A DNA stretch of 64,000 nt from Hsuehochloa calcarea (GCA_036346395.1 CM070602.1:13835098-13899097); one strand, 5' to 3'; counted from the first letter of the stretch, positions 47,088 to 60,408 are shown. Notes: generated by a model from the letters alone, not told the origin. Numbers and translations are program-made.

Positions 47088-49052
47088 CTATTGAGGACGA
47101 CGAGGTGGTGGTGGATACTGGCTCGAGCCAGACCAAGAACCGGTAGTCGCCGGATAAGTCCACGCGCCCTCGGCCGGCCAGGTCCACTGCGCCGCCTCGC
47201 CGTGCTCTGCCGCCGCGCTGTAACTCGGAACAGAGGAAGCAGAGGACGGCACGGAGGCCACAGTAACAGAGGAGGCGGGAAAAGAGTAGGACCCCAAGGA
47301 AGTACTCGTGGCGCCATAGTACAGAGGAAAACCGCCATGGCTGCCGCCGCCGCCGCCTCCCCCATGCAGAAGCATCTGGTAGCGCAAGTAGTCCGATACG
47401 GCACTTGACGGGTACGCCGCCGAAGCCATTGTTGGAGAGGCCACCGGCGTCGAGCTCGCGGCGGCAGCGGAGGTCGGGCTGGTGAGCCGCGCGTCCTCGG
47501 GGAAGTTGAGCTTGGCGCGGCTGCCGCGGAACCGGAGCGCGGCCTCGTCGTAGGCCCGCGCCGCGGCCTCGGCGGTCTCGAACGTGCCGAGCCAGACGCG
47601 GGCGGCCTTATGCGGGTCCCGGATCTCCGCCGCCCACTTGCCCCACGGCCTCTGCCGCACGCCACGGTACCTCCGGCCAGCAGGCGCGCCACTGCCGCCC
47701 TGCTCCGCGGGAGCCTCGGCGGTGTACGTGGGCGAGTGCTCATCCATGGCCGCGCCCTGCGCGTCCGAGGTCTGCCCTTCTCCTGCGGATGACGACGGGT
47801 AAGGTGATAAGCGCGAAACTCTAGCGCGTCACATCTGAGACTTCCCCCATCGTTTCGCGCTATACTACACAGGCACGTACGCATTTTTGCTCCCATGGGC
47901 AAGAATTAAAGACGCGTCTATCTCCATCGACCAGCTGCATTGCACCATTGCACTAGCCTTTAGCAATGCACTTACATCGCGTTCCTACCGTACGTGTTGC
48001 CATGGCAAGGTTTCGTATTTTTGTTGTGTTGCACGAGTGCAGTGACCAAGTCTAGTGGAATAGTTTGGTGGGAGTTTGGAGGTCCTGGAAGAGTTGTGCG
48101 AACTTGCCTAATCTTTTCCTGGTGAGATCCACATGCACGCAGGTTCATTTGCATGCATGCTGTGCACACTTGCAGTCCCAATTAAATCTGTTGCATGCTC
48201 AAACACCAGCAAATGGTTTGGCTTCATCTCGATCTGTCAAATTAACATTTTGAGTGTTGGATAATTGGTTGAGTTGTATTTTTCCCCATATAAAATACCC
48301 AAGTTTCGGCAGCCCCATCCAAGTAATCGAAAACTCTAAATGAGAAGAGGCCAACTTTCATACTCCTTTCTCTGTTTCGATCAAGAAATTTTGGGAAAGT
48401 AATCATAGTAGATAAAGAACGTTCAATGCATGGTTAGTTCTGACATAGCACTCTTGTTGCAATCAAAGTATTAACTGAAACAGTACTACATCAGTAACAT
48501 TTTCGAGAACACGGCACCGTATTGAAATCAACCTGCATGACTAACACATGCTAAGCATTCTCATTAATTAAGAAAAGAAACTTCACCGAAAGAAAAAATG
48601 GAGAAAAAAAAGCAAAAGTATTAAGAACGAACGCGTGACGAAGAGCTCCTTCTGTTCGGTTCTTTAACTTGTGACCCGCAAACATTTAAAAAAATAAAAT
48701 AAAAATATTGATCCTCACCTGCTGCGAACTCCGGTGCCGGCGCAGCAGAGTAGCTCCCGTGCGCATGCACGTAGCCTCCCATTGCCAGATCCTCCCGGCC
48801 GGTCCACTGCCCGCCGCCGCCGGACGGCGAGACAGGCCATGCCGCGGCCGACGCCCATGGCCGGTCGTCGCCCGCCACGACCCTCGTCAGGGCCGACACC
48901 ATCGTGGACATCTCCTGAGCCTGGTACTCCCCGGACAGAACCGAGCCACCGTCCGTGCTCGCCGCTACGGCCTCAACCTCATCATCATCCTCATCCCTCG
49001 CCAGCCGGCCTTCGCCACCGCCGCCGCAGCGAAGTCCACGTGGGTCCGCCAT
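47088..49052 (-). CDS. AP2/ERF transcription factor, group X-like (ABR1/ERF110 type)
   Basis: Two exons: 48719-49052 and 47088-47782 (342 aa), joined by a GT-AG intron of 936 bp in phase. The single AP2 domain is at residues 149-206: R-R-Y-R-G-V-R-Q-R-P-W-G-K-W-A-A-E-I-R-D, then A-A-R-V-W-L-G-T-F, A-Y-D-E-A-A and R-G-S-R-A-K-L-N-F-P. The alanine and aspartate that mark ERF rather than DREB (E-I-R-D-P; G-T-F-E-T-A-E-A-A-A) are present, so GCC-box binding is expected. The exon-1 motif E-M-S-T-M-V-S-A-L-T-R-V-V matches the N-terminal motif of group X ERFs (ABR1, ERF108-115), stress and wound-response regulators. The C-terminus is low-complexity, ending in prolines. I chose ATG 49052; the frame is open upstream to a stop at 49184 with no other ATG, so a non-ATG start or an upstream exon cannot be excluded. 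Confidence 0.92.
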
Positions 49053-49235
49053 GTCGTACGACCACGCAGGCGCTACCGGCAAGGCGGCAATGCCGCCGTT
49101 CGCATTCAACGACTGTAGCACGTACGTTAGGTGCAGAGACCTGGCTAATCGTTCGAGCTTTGAATTCGTTGGATCGAGCGGCTAGCGAGTTCAAAGCACT
49201 ACTCCGATCCATTCTCTGCACGAGGAAGACTTAGG

Positions 49236-49247
49236 CTATACATATAG
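49236..49247 (-). promoter_or_regulatory. TATA-like box of the ERF gene
   Basis: On the - strand CTATATGTATAG lies about 185 bp upstream of the chosen ATG, allowing a leader of roughly 150 bases. An out-of-frame ATG at 49212 in that leader opens a frame overlapping the main start (to 48991). Confidence 0.4.
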
Positions 49248-49673
49248 AGACCAGCAGATGACTAGATGAGGCAAAGGAAAACATGTCCTCCGTTAGCTAT
49301 AGAATGTGCCACGCCAGCTAGCCGCCACCACAAAAAGGCATGTTTCAGATTTGGACCGAGTCACACTCTGACCGCTGCCCGAAAAAGGATTTTTTGAATA
49401 CTATATTTTTTTATATTACATAAATAAATGTTTTAAAAATAAATTTACGGAAATAAGACGTTGTCGCTGGTTGAAACGTGATATGATGATGTGGATCGAT
49501 TTTGCATTGCAGGCTCTGTCGCCGATGACATAGTTACCTCGTTTTGTTGAAATTGGCAATGATTTTTCTTCCACCAATATTTTAATCTGTGATATATCAC
49601 AGAATTCCTTGTCCCCGAAGGAAAGGGCGACAGGTGGTCTGACCCATCGATGCGGGCGATGTGGCTTCCTATC

Positions 49674-50097
49674 CGTAACATTCCAAGTTTTGAATTTTGT
49701 AAAAAATAATTTAATTTAATTTAATTAATTTGATGGGTTTTAGTTGGAGTTTTTCTTTCTACTCTCAGGTGTAGTATACCACCTAAAAGAATTTGACATA
49801 CTCCTTTATCACTTTAGGTATACTCATATACTAATTATAAGATATTCCAATGCGAACCACATGAAAAATGTATAAGAAAGTCATTAGTTTTTAGAATATT
49901 TTGTAAATACCTTCATATTCGCACTAAAAAGGAGTATGTCTAAAAAATTATACATACCACCTCTGAAAAGGTGTGAATACCACCTAGGGGGTTTTATATA
50001 CTTGTATACTACACATACATACTCTCGGTTGTGCAAAATACTCTCTACGTTGTGAGATACGGAATAGGGAGTAACTACTCCCGGGAGTAGGAAAAAA

Positions 50098-50146
<49 letters not shown>

Positions 50147-50427
50147 GTGATACTCATATACTAATTATAAGATATTCCAATGCGAACCACATGAAAAATG
50201 TATAAGAAAGTCATTAGTTTTTAGAATATTTTGTAAATACCTTCATATTCGCACTAAAAAGGAGTATGTCTAAAAAATTATACATACCACCTCTGAAAAG
50301 GTGTGAATACCACCTAGGGGGTTTTATATACTTGTATACTACACATACATACTCTCGGTTGTGCAAAATACTCTCTACGTTGTGAGATACGGAATAGGGA
50401 GTAACTACTCCCGGGAGTAGGAAAAAA

Positions 50428-50467
<40 letters not shown>

Positions 50468-53214
50468 CAAAATCAAACTCCATCTCAAATCTCTCCAAAA
50501 ATTCAAAATCAGAAACTTCATCTTAGTTTTGGGGCTGACATCAAATTCTCTATTGCTTTAGGCCGGTCCTAACTCTTTTCTCCCTAGCCCATCGGACCCA
50601 CCCGACCCATCTTTCTTTCTTCCTTTGCTTCGGTCGAACGCCAGCGCTCGTGCTGCCCGTTCGTCTGCGCCACGCCGCCCACATCGTGTCGCCGCCTTTA
50701 CTGCGCGCCATCAACACCCCACTAACACGAGGACTTACTCCTTGTCATTTCCCCTCGCCAGTGCGTCGCCATCAAGCCAGAGACGAAACCACAGCCATGA
50801 TTGCCATCGCGCCCGCGCCCGCTCTGTTCCCCGCCCTCGCCTATAAATGGGATCCCCAACACCCTTTTCCATCCCACCACTTCCCCTCAAACCCGCACCG
50901 CCTCTGGAGCTGCGCCTCCGCCGCATGAGCCTTCTTCCCCGTCGCTGGCCGCAACATCGCCTCACCCCGATCTCCCTCTTCGGTGAGCCCTTTACCAAAT
51001 TGTTCGCTTCACATCATGTTCCCGAGCTTCCTCCACTGTTTCCCCTTCTCCATTTGGCCGAGGAGCCACCGTGGAGCGCCGCCACTGCCGCCCCTTCTTC
51101 CTCGCTGCCTCGGACCACCCCTAGCCTCACTGAGTGCACCCGGTCCACCGCCGCCACCAACGCCACCACCGTTCACCTCCAGCCGTGACATCGCCTCCCT
51201 GGGACCTTGCGCTTCCATTTTCCAGTCACCCCGCCTCCCTGCGCCACCGCTCATTGCCAACCCGAACCGGCTTGCCCCTTGCTTTGTTTCCTCCTCTGCT
51301 TCTTCCTCTCTTTCTCTCTTTTCCCCAATGACAAGTAGACCCGCTGTCATTCTCTATTGCTTTTATTAATTAACCCGAAAGGAATATTCATTTCTCTCTT
51401 AATTTTCCCTTTCGTCAAATCTTTCAAGAGTTCATTCTCCTTCATTTGAACTTTGATTCGGGTGATTCAAAATTTTAAATTCATCTAAATTCAATATCTA
51501 TCTAGCATTACCAATTATATATATTTTTGGATTTTATTTGTATTTATTGTGTTTATTTGTCTTATTTTGCACGTGTAGAGTCCGACGTTGCCGTAGCAAG
51601 CTTAGACCAACCTGAGGGAGTAACTCCTACCTTCAATGAAGGCAAGTCTCATTTGATCATTTTGATCCTACTATTTTTAAAATCTTGTTTTACATTGTTC
51701 AAAATTATTACACATTGCTATTTACATAAAATGATGTGTTCAATTCTTTGGGTTAGTTAATCCTAACATGAATATACCTTCATTTGATGTTGTTATCTAT
51801 GAACCATTGTCACCCTAGTGTAGCAAATCCACGGTAATGATTACAATACTGTTGGATTAGTTAAAACGATATAATTACTTAGACAAGTTTTATCGGTCAT
51901 GATCATCCTATGGGAGGGAATCATTAATACCCTTTTGTGCAAAACAGTTTGAGAAATGTATGGAAATAGGTATTGCCGGTAGTTTAGCAAATAAAATAAA
52001 ATGGTGAAACATTTGTTTAGACCAAGGCGAGTGGATTGAGTTATTGATGGTCTCGCCTTGGTCGATTAAGTACCAACACTTATGTCTATCCAAACCGAGC
52101 ACTACTGTACAACCACATGTTCGAAATGGGACAGTCCTGATGGAATAATTTACTAAGTCAAAGCATTAAGCCCGTAGGCTGTAGATGATAGGAGTTACAT
52201 GAGTTGTGCAGACAATGGTAAATGTACTTCCATGTCTGTCGGGGCTCACGACGGATGATGGTAAATGAACCTCCACGTTCGGGTAGGTTATCTCCCATAA
52301 CTGTGAGTTCGCTTGCTAATGGTAAATGTGCTTCCATATCTTGAGGGTATAGCTCATAGGGCGGTAAGGATAAAGGATTATAAAGACCTTGTGATAATCG
52401 CTTAGTCGCAAGTGATGACATATTATAAGTTGATTATCTCGTGTGGGTCAAGTTGTACAATATCTGTAGAGTGTAAACTATTCGGATAGCCATGCCCACG
52501 ATCAAGAATGGGCAAGATTCGTTTTCACATAGTATATTTTAGTTTTGATTTTAAAAGAATAAGCTTTTGGAATCCTGGAGCAATTGGGATTCTCGGTAGA
52601 TATTCTAGCAGCTAGAGCACTATCCTTTGAACCTTGGTGGATAGAGTCTTGATACTAGTGGTTGATAGTTAGAACCATCACTAGTGAAATAATTAGTTTA
52701 ATTATTGAATATACTTTTGTCAAATGTTGCTTTTTGGAAACTATTGAAACTTTAAATATTGTTTTGTGCAAAAGAACCATATAAGCCTCGTTGTTAAGCC
52801 TGCATGTTGCATTTTTCACAAGACTCGTGGAATACTTTATGTACTCACATGCTACACTGAAAACTTATCTTAGAATCCTTCAATGATGTCGGGGAGGATC
52901 ACGACTTTTGCGCTTGTGGCTTGATGAAGGTCATCTGGAGTACTAGGTTGCGGTCCCCAGTCGAACGCCGGTGAGAAATTTGATGGGTCATCACTCGAAG
53001 TTTATCTTTTGTTGCTTTCGGTGCTGTAAAACTTGAGGTCATGTGACCTTTATTGTAATAAGTAGTCATAGGACGGTACTTTGTTATTTACTTTTATGTT
53101 GATTCATGATTGGAGCTTGTTATCGACGTTGTACCCACTATGTGCACTAGCTGTTGATCTAGAATTTGTGCAAAAATACACAGAGGGTTCGGATTAAAAA
53201 ATCCGAACCCAACA
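49674..53214 (+). mobile_element. Solo LTR (family copy D), 3541 bp
   Basis: Starts CGTAACATTCCAAG (first base mutated from T) and ends CCGAACCCAACA. The 5-bp target CTATC is perfectly duplicated at 49669-49673 and 53215-53219. The shared block is at 52440-52510, with CTATTCGGATAG at 52478. The GC-rich section (50580-51350) produces the overlapping frames there. A duplicated foreign segment with TA tracts sits near the 5' end (49756-50464). Confidence 0.9.
49820..50464. repeat. Perfect ~310-bp direct duplication with TA tracts
   Basis: The segment from 49820 (ATACTCATATACTAATTATA) through a (TA)n tract at 50099-50142 is repeated at 50150-50464, offset 330 bp. I found no difference over about 280 bp; only the TA tract length differs (about 44 and 36 bp). 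Each unit includes the palindrome CTACTCCCGGGAGTAG just before the TA tract. The sequence left of copy 1 (from about 49756) seems to belong to the same inserted element. Such identity means a very recent event or an assembly error. Confidence 0.92.
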
Positions 53215-53219
53215 CTATC

Positions 53220-55990
53220 GTCCTTTCGTTCGGCGAGAATGTCTTTGTCATTGTTTCATTTGGTGATAGGGGCACTATCGTCATTTCAAATGACGACAGA
53301 AGGTTATTTCTGTTATTTTATTTTTTGAGTATTTATTTGTGTATATTAACAAAAATAATGTGTGATTTTTTTTAAAAAAAATCATTGAAAAAGCAGCTGC
53401 TCGGCTCACGGGATTAGACACCGGCTTAAGTTATGCTCCTGCAAGAAACTGCATCAATTAGTGGCTCAATATTATTTCGAGCAAGTCAAAACATGCATGT
53501 CCTTGCCCAAGTTTTGCATCCTGGATTAAAAAATGTGCTAATTTGCATTTTTACCGACATGGGTAAAATTATCCTCTCTCTGCTCTCTCCGTTGTCAAAT
53601 AAATATATATTTCTGGATGCTTGCAATTAAGCTTTTAAAATTTTGGCTACCAATATACGCAAAACACATGGTTATACAATCCTTTAATTTTCACCGACAT
53701 AAAAAATAATTAGAGAAAAATAGTGCTCAAAGATCCATGTGCATTAAGGACCATTTTGTTGACGTCAATCCAGAACCAGAGCAAGTACGGCGGCGGAGGC
53801 TAAACAGTTTGCAACTGGGAAGTGTTGCTATGTACCAAGTGACGCATCCAACAGTTCGCTCGCCCATCCGGTCAAGCACTCGTTCTCGTCCCCGCTGCCC
53901 TGCAAACTCCTCTCCATTTAGTACACGGATGTTCTCCGGCCGTGCCCGAATTCGGCTTCCTTTCTCGTCGAGTCGATGTGTTGTTCAAATGTTTTTCCAC
54001 GTCGCAAGGCACACTATTCTTCTTCTTCCGGGTGGGCAAGCGCGTGGATTAGTTACTTGTTAGACAGTGACCGGAATGCATGGTGAGACCGAATGCCTTA
54101 GACGGCCACTTGACGTTTTTACGTCGACATGGATAACCCAATTAGTAGTCTCTCTTAGGCTGTAAGCATGCATCAGTAGCAGACTAGTGTTCTTTAGTGT
54201 ACATAAACAATTCGTAGGAGTATCACATAAGAAGTATAGCAGATTCTACCGGGTCTCGTTTTTCCGGATGATTGATACTAAAAAAACTAGGTTGGTAAAC
54301 TTCCTAATCAGGCAGATGGTGATGTGCAGTGTTACATCAGCTGCACCTGAAACATTACTATGGATAAGCATGCAAATTCCGAGTTGGTAACTGAACAGTT
54401 GCTGTCTGCAGAGAAACAAGGCAACTTGCTAAGATAATTTGGTAGTACTACTAGGCTAATTAATATACCTTGCTGGCTTGCTCTCTGATCGTTTAATTAA
54501 TCGCCAAACATGGTTACAGAAGCATTACTCAGGAACTCAAGTTCATGTACTCTGCCAATCGGCTCTATATCTGAAGCATTTTTTTTTGGGAATTAGCCAT
54601 TTTGCCACGCTTTATATGTGTTTCTATTATTTGCCATTAAGTTCTCGGTAATAGATTAAATACCATATATTTTATGAACCATTTAATCATTAGCCCTTTT
54701 CAAGAAAAAAAAGTCAATTTTACCCCTGTCTTCTTTTTCCTTGCTCCGTCCATCATCAGAGTAAACAAAGGCATATGTTTTAGTATTAGTTGACAATTAA
54801 AACAAGTAAACAGTAGAGTTTTGGTTGCGACGACTCTGAACTTGCATAAACATCACGACGACATGTAGCTTTGAGCTTCTAGAGATGCATGAAATGATGC
54901 AAGAGTACATGGGATTGCGAAGCATAAGGAGGTCAAGTTTCTTTGCTCGAGGACGCCTGCATCTGCATGCGAAGCAGCCGCATTTCGTCAAACGGTTTGA
55001 AGTTCCTGGTTTGCCTGATAAATCGATTTGTACGGTGCAAGTTAAAAACATCAGAACATGGAGAAAACGCAGGATTTGTCTTCAAAAGACGATGCAAAGT
55101 TTGGCCGCTTTACGGACATTTGATCTGAAAAGACCCAAATTTTCAAAAATAAAGTAAAGCTTGCTTGAGTTTGGCTTAATTTTGGATTTCTTGCACAATT
55201 AGAAAAGTTTCGCCGTTTACCGCTTTCCTTTCTTGGTTTTCCATTTCCTCTAGCCTGAAGTCGCCTTTCTCCCATGCACCTCTCCCTTGTTCTTCTTCCC
55301 CGCCGTGTCGCCTCGTCCTATGTCCGCGTCGCACCACCTTGGTTCTTCTCCACCTTCGTCCCCGTCAGCTTCGTCCTCGTGCTGCCCTCGCACCGCGCCA
55401 AGACTCCGCCACCTTGTGCGCCAGCACCGCCCCCTCTAGTGTCGATCCCTCGCAGCCGCACACGCCACCTTGTGCACGTCGCGCCCGCCTCCGCTCTGCC
55501 ACTACCATCACCGCCTTGATTGGCTATAAAAACACGAGCCAGTCGCGTCATCTTCCTCCATAGACTCAAGCCAACACCACTGCCACCTCCCTTCTTCCCC
55601 AAAATCGGCCATCACCACTAATCATCGCCGCACCTGAGAAACACTCGGAAAGCCCCTTCTCCAATTCGCCACCACCGTCCACACATTCGTCAAATTAACC
55701 CCATCACCAACTTCACCTAGCCACCGCAAACCCATCCCTTACCTTCATGTCCATCGCTGCCGCCTCTAACTCATTGTTGTCGTACGCCATAACTGTGTCA
55801 CCCACGGCCACCATCGAAAAAGCCGCCCCCGACCTCCCCAAGCTCCACCAAGACCACCCCCGAGATCCCCTCCACCCCCTGAAGCTCAAGCTTCGGTCAA
55901 TTTGATCGGAGCAAGTCTGTAGTGCCGCAACCATCTTCCCCTACTCTATCCATGCATCGTTGCCGCCGCCGCCGCCGACCTCTCCCTGAG
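53220..55990. other. Intergenic DNA without a recognised gene
   Basis: 53220-53420 continues the sequence interrupted by copy D and looks like an old transposon. 54575-54780 is an A/T-rich stretch with TTGCCA-type motifs seen in miniature elements, ends not resolved. 55270-55980 is C-rich with overlapping frames on both strands and no family resemblance. The frames at 53737-54063 and 54885-55157 have no recognisable motif. Confidence 0.45.
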
Positions 55991-58900
55991 TGTAACACCC
56001 AAAAAATGCCTGAATGCAAAAATACGAGATTTTTAAAACTTTTCATGTGTTATATATTGACATCCTTTTGCCAGCATTATCGAGAATTATTTGAGCTGTA
56101 TTTTCTCCTTTGCCGACACAAGAAAACCCTAAAACATAAACCCTACTATCAGAAGTAGCAAAGACTTAAGAGCATTGCCCTTTGGAAAATTACATGAAGT
56201 ATAAACCCCAGAATCAGAATAATATTCAGGAGCCAATTAGAATTGTTTAACAGATATCAGATTAGGATCTATCACCTCATGATAATTTCCTAAAGCAAAG
56301 TCTCTTTTCATTATCTCAAACCCTTTCCTAATCTTTTCTTTTTCATCTACTATTCCTCTGTCAACCGGCATGAAGCACCATAAGCCACCTAGGTTTCCAA
56401 CGAACCCCCTCAGTTGGCCTCAGCAGCCCCCCCCGAGTGCATCGCCATATCTCCCTGATACCGTCGCTCAGCCATTACTGATCATCACTCAACCCATCAC
56501 ACCACTGCACTATGATGCCGACTTTGTCTAGATCGCCAACCACTCCTCGATACTGAGCCGCACCGAATACAACGCATGCTCTCGGGCGACCTCTGCCCAA
56601 GCGGCTATAAATAGCAGCTCCAAGCCCCATCATTGTCATTCCTCGCCACAAGTGCTAGTTTCCCCGCTCCTCCATTCCTCAAGTGAGCTTGAGTTCCATG
56701 TAAGTCTTGAGCGCTCACTTCGACCAAGCGCCACTACGACGTCGCCAACAACATTAACGCCCATTAGTGAAGCTCTTCCCTCCTTAAATGCGCCAGCTCA
56801 TATCCCCTAACACAAGAGGCAGTTCCCCTCATTTGATTCCACTCTATATTCACAAGAGCTGCCGTCGACCTCGTTCTTCCTCCCCTCCGACCAGAGTAAC
56901 CTAAGTAGTTGAATCGACCTCATCGGCTATCACCACCGCTTGGAGCTTTTCCCACCGTCACGGACAACCGTCGCCTGACCATCTCCGGTTAGCTCGCTTC
57001 CTCCACGTCATATCGGTACGTTCCTAGTGGCCACTAGATGCTCATGTTCACTCTAGCTGTGCGAATGCATTGTAGACCCAAATTGTAGTCAAACCCCCAG
57101 GTGGTCGAACCCCGTTCTACTTGGAATGTAATCAGACCTCCTTTTGACAAGGTAATCACACATCCTTTCGCCTAGAGTATAGTCGAACCTCTAGGTAGTC
57201 GAACCCTCCTCTGCCTAGAATATGGTTGAACTTCCTTCCGACAAGACGGTAGAAACTCCTCCGACCAGATGGTCGAAACTCCTTCCGACCAGATGGACGA
57301 AACTCCTTCCGAGTAGACGGACGAAACTCCTTCCGACCAAACGGACGAAACTCCTCCGGCCGGATGGTTGAAACTCCTTCCAACCAGATGGTCGAAACTC
57401 CTTTTGACTGGATGGTCGAGACTCCCTCCGACCGGATTGCCGAAAATCCTCCCGACGGGATGGTCGAAACTCCCTCCTACCATATAGTCGAAACTCCTTC
57501 GACCAGTTAGTCGAAAACTTCTTTCGACCAATTAGTTGAAACCCTTTCGACCAGTTAGTCGAAACCCCTTTCGACCAATAGTTGAAAACCGCTTTCGACC
57601 AATAATCGAAACTCCTTTCGACCAGATAGTCGAAACTCTTTTGACCAGTAAGTCAAAACTCTTTTCGACCAGATAGTTGAAACTCTCTCGACCAGTAAGT
57701 CGAAACTCTTTTCGACTAGGCAGTCGAAACCCCCTATGACCAGGTAGTCGAAACAATAAACTGTAGTCAAAACAATGAAAGTAGTTGAAACACTGAGCAG
57801 TACTCGAAACAATGAACAGTACTCAAAAACCCTTTCGACAAAGTATTCAAAACCCATCCCGACCAGGTAGTCGAAACTACGAACAATACTCAAAACAACG
57901 AATAGTACTCGAAAACCCTTTTGACCAGGTATTCGAAACCCATTCCGACCAGGTGGTCGAAACAATGAACAATACTCGAAAACCCTTTCGACCAGGTATT
58001 CGAAACCCATTCCGACCAAGTGGTCAAAACTATGAACAATACTCAAATAAATGAATAGTACTAAAAAATCCCTTTCGAACAGGTAGTCACAAACCCCTCC
58101 GACCAGGTGGTCGAAACATTAAACAATACTCAAAACCGAGAACTCGTATACAGACTAGCCACACTCTCGGATTCTATGTCCAACGCCGAACGAGGTAATG
58201 AGAATCGGAGACTAACTAAATTTGCTCAACTAAACCGAAAGCATCCCCATTTGGAGTTCATTTGGATTTTTGAATGCAAGCTGAATTCATATGGGTTTAT
58301 TTGAATATTTGGTTGGATTTTGCGTGTATAGAGTATGAAGCTCCCGAAAACCCTCTACCAGACCACGAGCAGGAGCTGCAGCACCTCGACCAAGGTGAGT
58401 CAATACTTTGATCATATTGCACCTAGTCTTTGCAAATTATATTGCTTTAAATTATGAAATTGCATTGCTATAATTTATACAACTATATTGGTCTTGTTCA
58501 TAGTTAATGGGTACAACCATTAACTATTTTTCAAAACAAACAAAACCTGAAAAATAGATTTCGACTTGGGCGGATGGAAAGAGTGGCTGGTGCTGGTGAT
58601 GCATGTCGTGGGGTATGTGGATGCACCGCCCATGTCAATAAAAGACTGAGTTCTTGTGATGACCTCTCGTATAAAAACAATACAACCACAAGTCTATAAT
58701 GGGTACAACCTGGCTAACTAATTTGTTCGCCTCCTTGCAACCTCGCCATTGGTGGATGTGTAGTGTGTATATGGGTAGTAGTCACAGGAAAGCTACACGA
58801 CACAAATGGAGACCCCCGGGGCATGGCCCAAGGGGTGATGCCTAGCGGTGTGGGGTTGCATTGGGGAGGGCATTGTAAAAGCCTTGTGATAATCAACTTA

Positions 58901-59823
58901 ATCGCACACCATCAGAAGTGTGTATAGGACATTATAAGTTGAATATCTCTTGTGGGTAAAGTGTACGAACTCTGTAGAGTAAGAAAATTGTCTAGATAGC
59001 CGTGCTCACGGTCAAGAGCGTGTCGGGAACTCGCTTGAACTAGGTTTCATTTTTATAAAGCCATTTGTGTGTGGGTGTGGAATGGAAAGATGGGGTGGGA
59101 CCATAGGGATTTGAGAAATGCCTGGTCGGGGACCAATGGTAAATACGGGATAGCCTAAGCATTGGGTGGATGGAGCCACTCAATGGTATAGGAGATGGGA
59201 TCTCCACTAGTACCTTACAAAGAAAACTCAGTTTACAAAACCTATGGTTGAAAATGCTATCTCAGGATATTCTACTACTTAGTCTAATTCAAACCTAGCT
59301 TTGTGCAAATAAAAGAACTCTGAACCCCCCCTTTAACTAGCCTTGCATCTATAATAACCTGCATTGTGTGTTGGCTCACGAGTACGGTTGTGTACTCAGA
59401 CTTGTCCAATATAATATTTTAGATCAACTCGACCAAGACCCCTACGACTACTCGTGGCCTCTGGACCAGACGGTGTTGAAGATGGTGAAGCTTAGGTCGG
59501 GACCCCTAGTCACTTGCCTATGGGCAAAGTGAATGCATCTACTAGTACTTATTTTGCTTCCACACTTACCCAGGTGAATGGATCTACTACTACTTATTTT
59601 GATTCCACACTTACCCCTTACTTTGTACTCTGAACTATGTGATATTGTGGCCTTCGTGCCCCTTTTGTAAAACTGTGGGCTACGGTCGGTTATCTAATAT
59701 ATTTTGTTGTGCATGCGATGTATGTGATTGATCCAAGAATGTATCTGTGTGTGCTATCTACTAATCCAAGAAATAACATAGATTGACATAGTGGATTACA
59801 AATTACAAATTTAGGGTCTGACA
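55991..59823 (+). mobile_element. 5' LTR, family copy E, 3833 bp
   Basis: Starts TGTAACACCCAAAAAATGCC and ends TTTAGGGTCTGACA, followed after a few bases by a decayed primer-binding site (TTGATATCAGAACA at 59828-59841; expected TGGTATCAGAGC). It is therefore a 5' LTR, not a solo LTR. The shared block is at 58945-59025 and the GAGTACGGTTGTGTACTC hairpin at 59380-59397. A minisatellite of about 1 kb expands the middle. Confidence 0.82.
57080..58125. repeat. ~24-bp minisatellite inside LTR copy E
   Basis: Roughly 40 imperfect units of the type CGACCAGATGGTCGAAACTCC, often alternating with variants such as AACAATGAACAGTACTCGAA (57770-58060). Each unit includes a short inverted repeat CGACCAG...TGGTCG. 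The frames on either strand across it (for example 57172-57531, -) encode only the repeated units and are not genes. Other family copies here lack the array. Confidence 0.88.
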
Positions 59824-59920
59824 GACTTGATATCAGAACATACAACTGAAGGGTAAAAGCCTTAGCTAGCATGGTCGATAAGAACTTAGGACTATGCTAC
59901 TGAAGGTAATTAAGCAGATT

Positions 59921-59965
<45 letters not shown>

Positions 59966-60408
59966 GCAGGTATTTGTGTTGGAATTGGGCACATATGAGT
60001 AGATGTCCATTCATTCCTAAAAATCCAAAGCATGCAAAGTCTTAGACCATGGTGGTCGAAGTCTCCGACCAGGAGTCTTAGACCAAGTTGGTCCAAACCT
60101 TAGCCCATTGAGGTTGAAGACATAGACCAATATGGTCGAACTTAGTGGTCGAACCCAGTGGTCGAACTCGATGGTCGAAACTCAGCGGTCTCTATTGATC
60201 ACTAGCTCTTACACTGTTCAAAAATTTTAGATGCCAGAACCTATGGAGCCCAAGCGTTGGGACTACCACTCCCACAGGAAGGACTGTCCGTGGGGTGGCT
60301 ACATGGAGGTGCTCAACCTGCTGCTTTAGCACCTGCAGTATTGGCATTGTCCCATCTACAGGGGACGCAAGTCGAGAGATAGAGACCAGGAGGTCTGGAC
60401 AGTGGAAG
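59824..60408 (+). mobile_element. Internal leader fragment of LTR element E
   Basis: After the primer-binding site come a leader with a (TC)n(TA)n microsatellite (59920-59965) and a TGGTCGAA-rich stretch (60045-60195) resembling the LTR minisatellite. A short frame follows at 60231-60329 (M-P-E-P-M-E-P-K-R-W-D-Y) that ends in a stop after about 32 codons. It may be the start of a degraded gag gene. The element is cut off by the inverted LTR copy F at 60409. Confidence 0.55.

Noticed and set aside
47033..47902. 289-aa arginine-rich frame opposite the ERF exon reading
   Set aside because: Shadow of the GC-rich AP2 exon in another frame; no domain.
50580..51370. Proline-rich frames near 50.6-51.4 kb
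   Set aside because: They lie in the GC-rich section of solo LTR copy D, which matches the non-coding section of the other copies.
57172..58046. Repetitive proteins encoded across the 57-58 kb region
   Set aside because: They are translations of the 24-bp minisatellite, open in several frames because the unit is a multiple of three without stops.
57080..58125. CRISPR-like array of short repeats
   Set aside because: The units are contiguous and imperfect with no spacers of regular length, in a plant LTR; it is a minisatellite.
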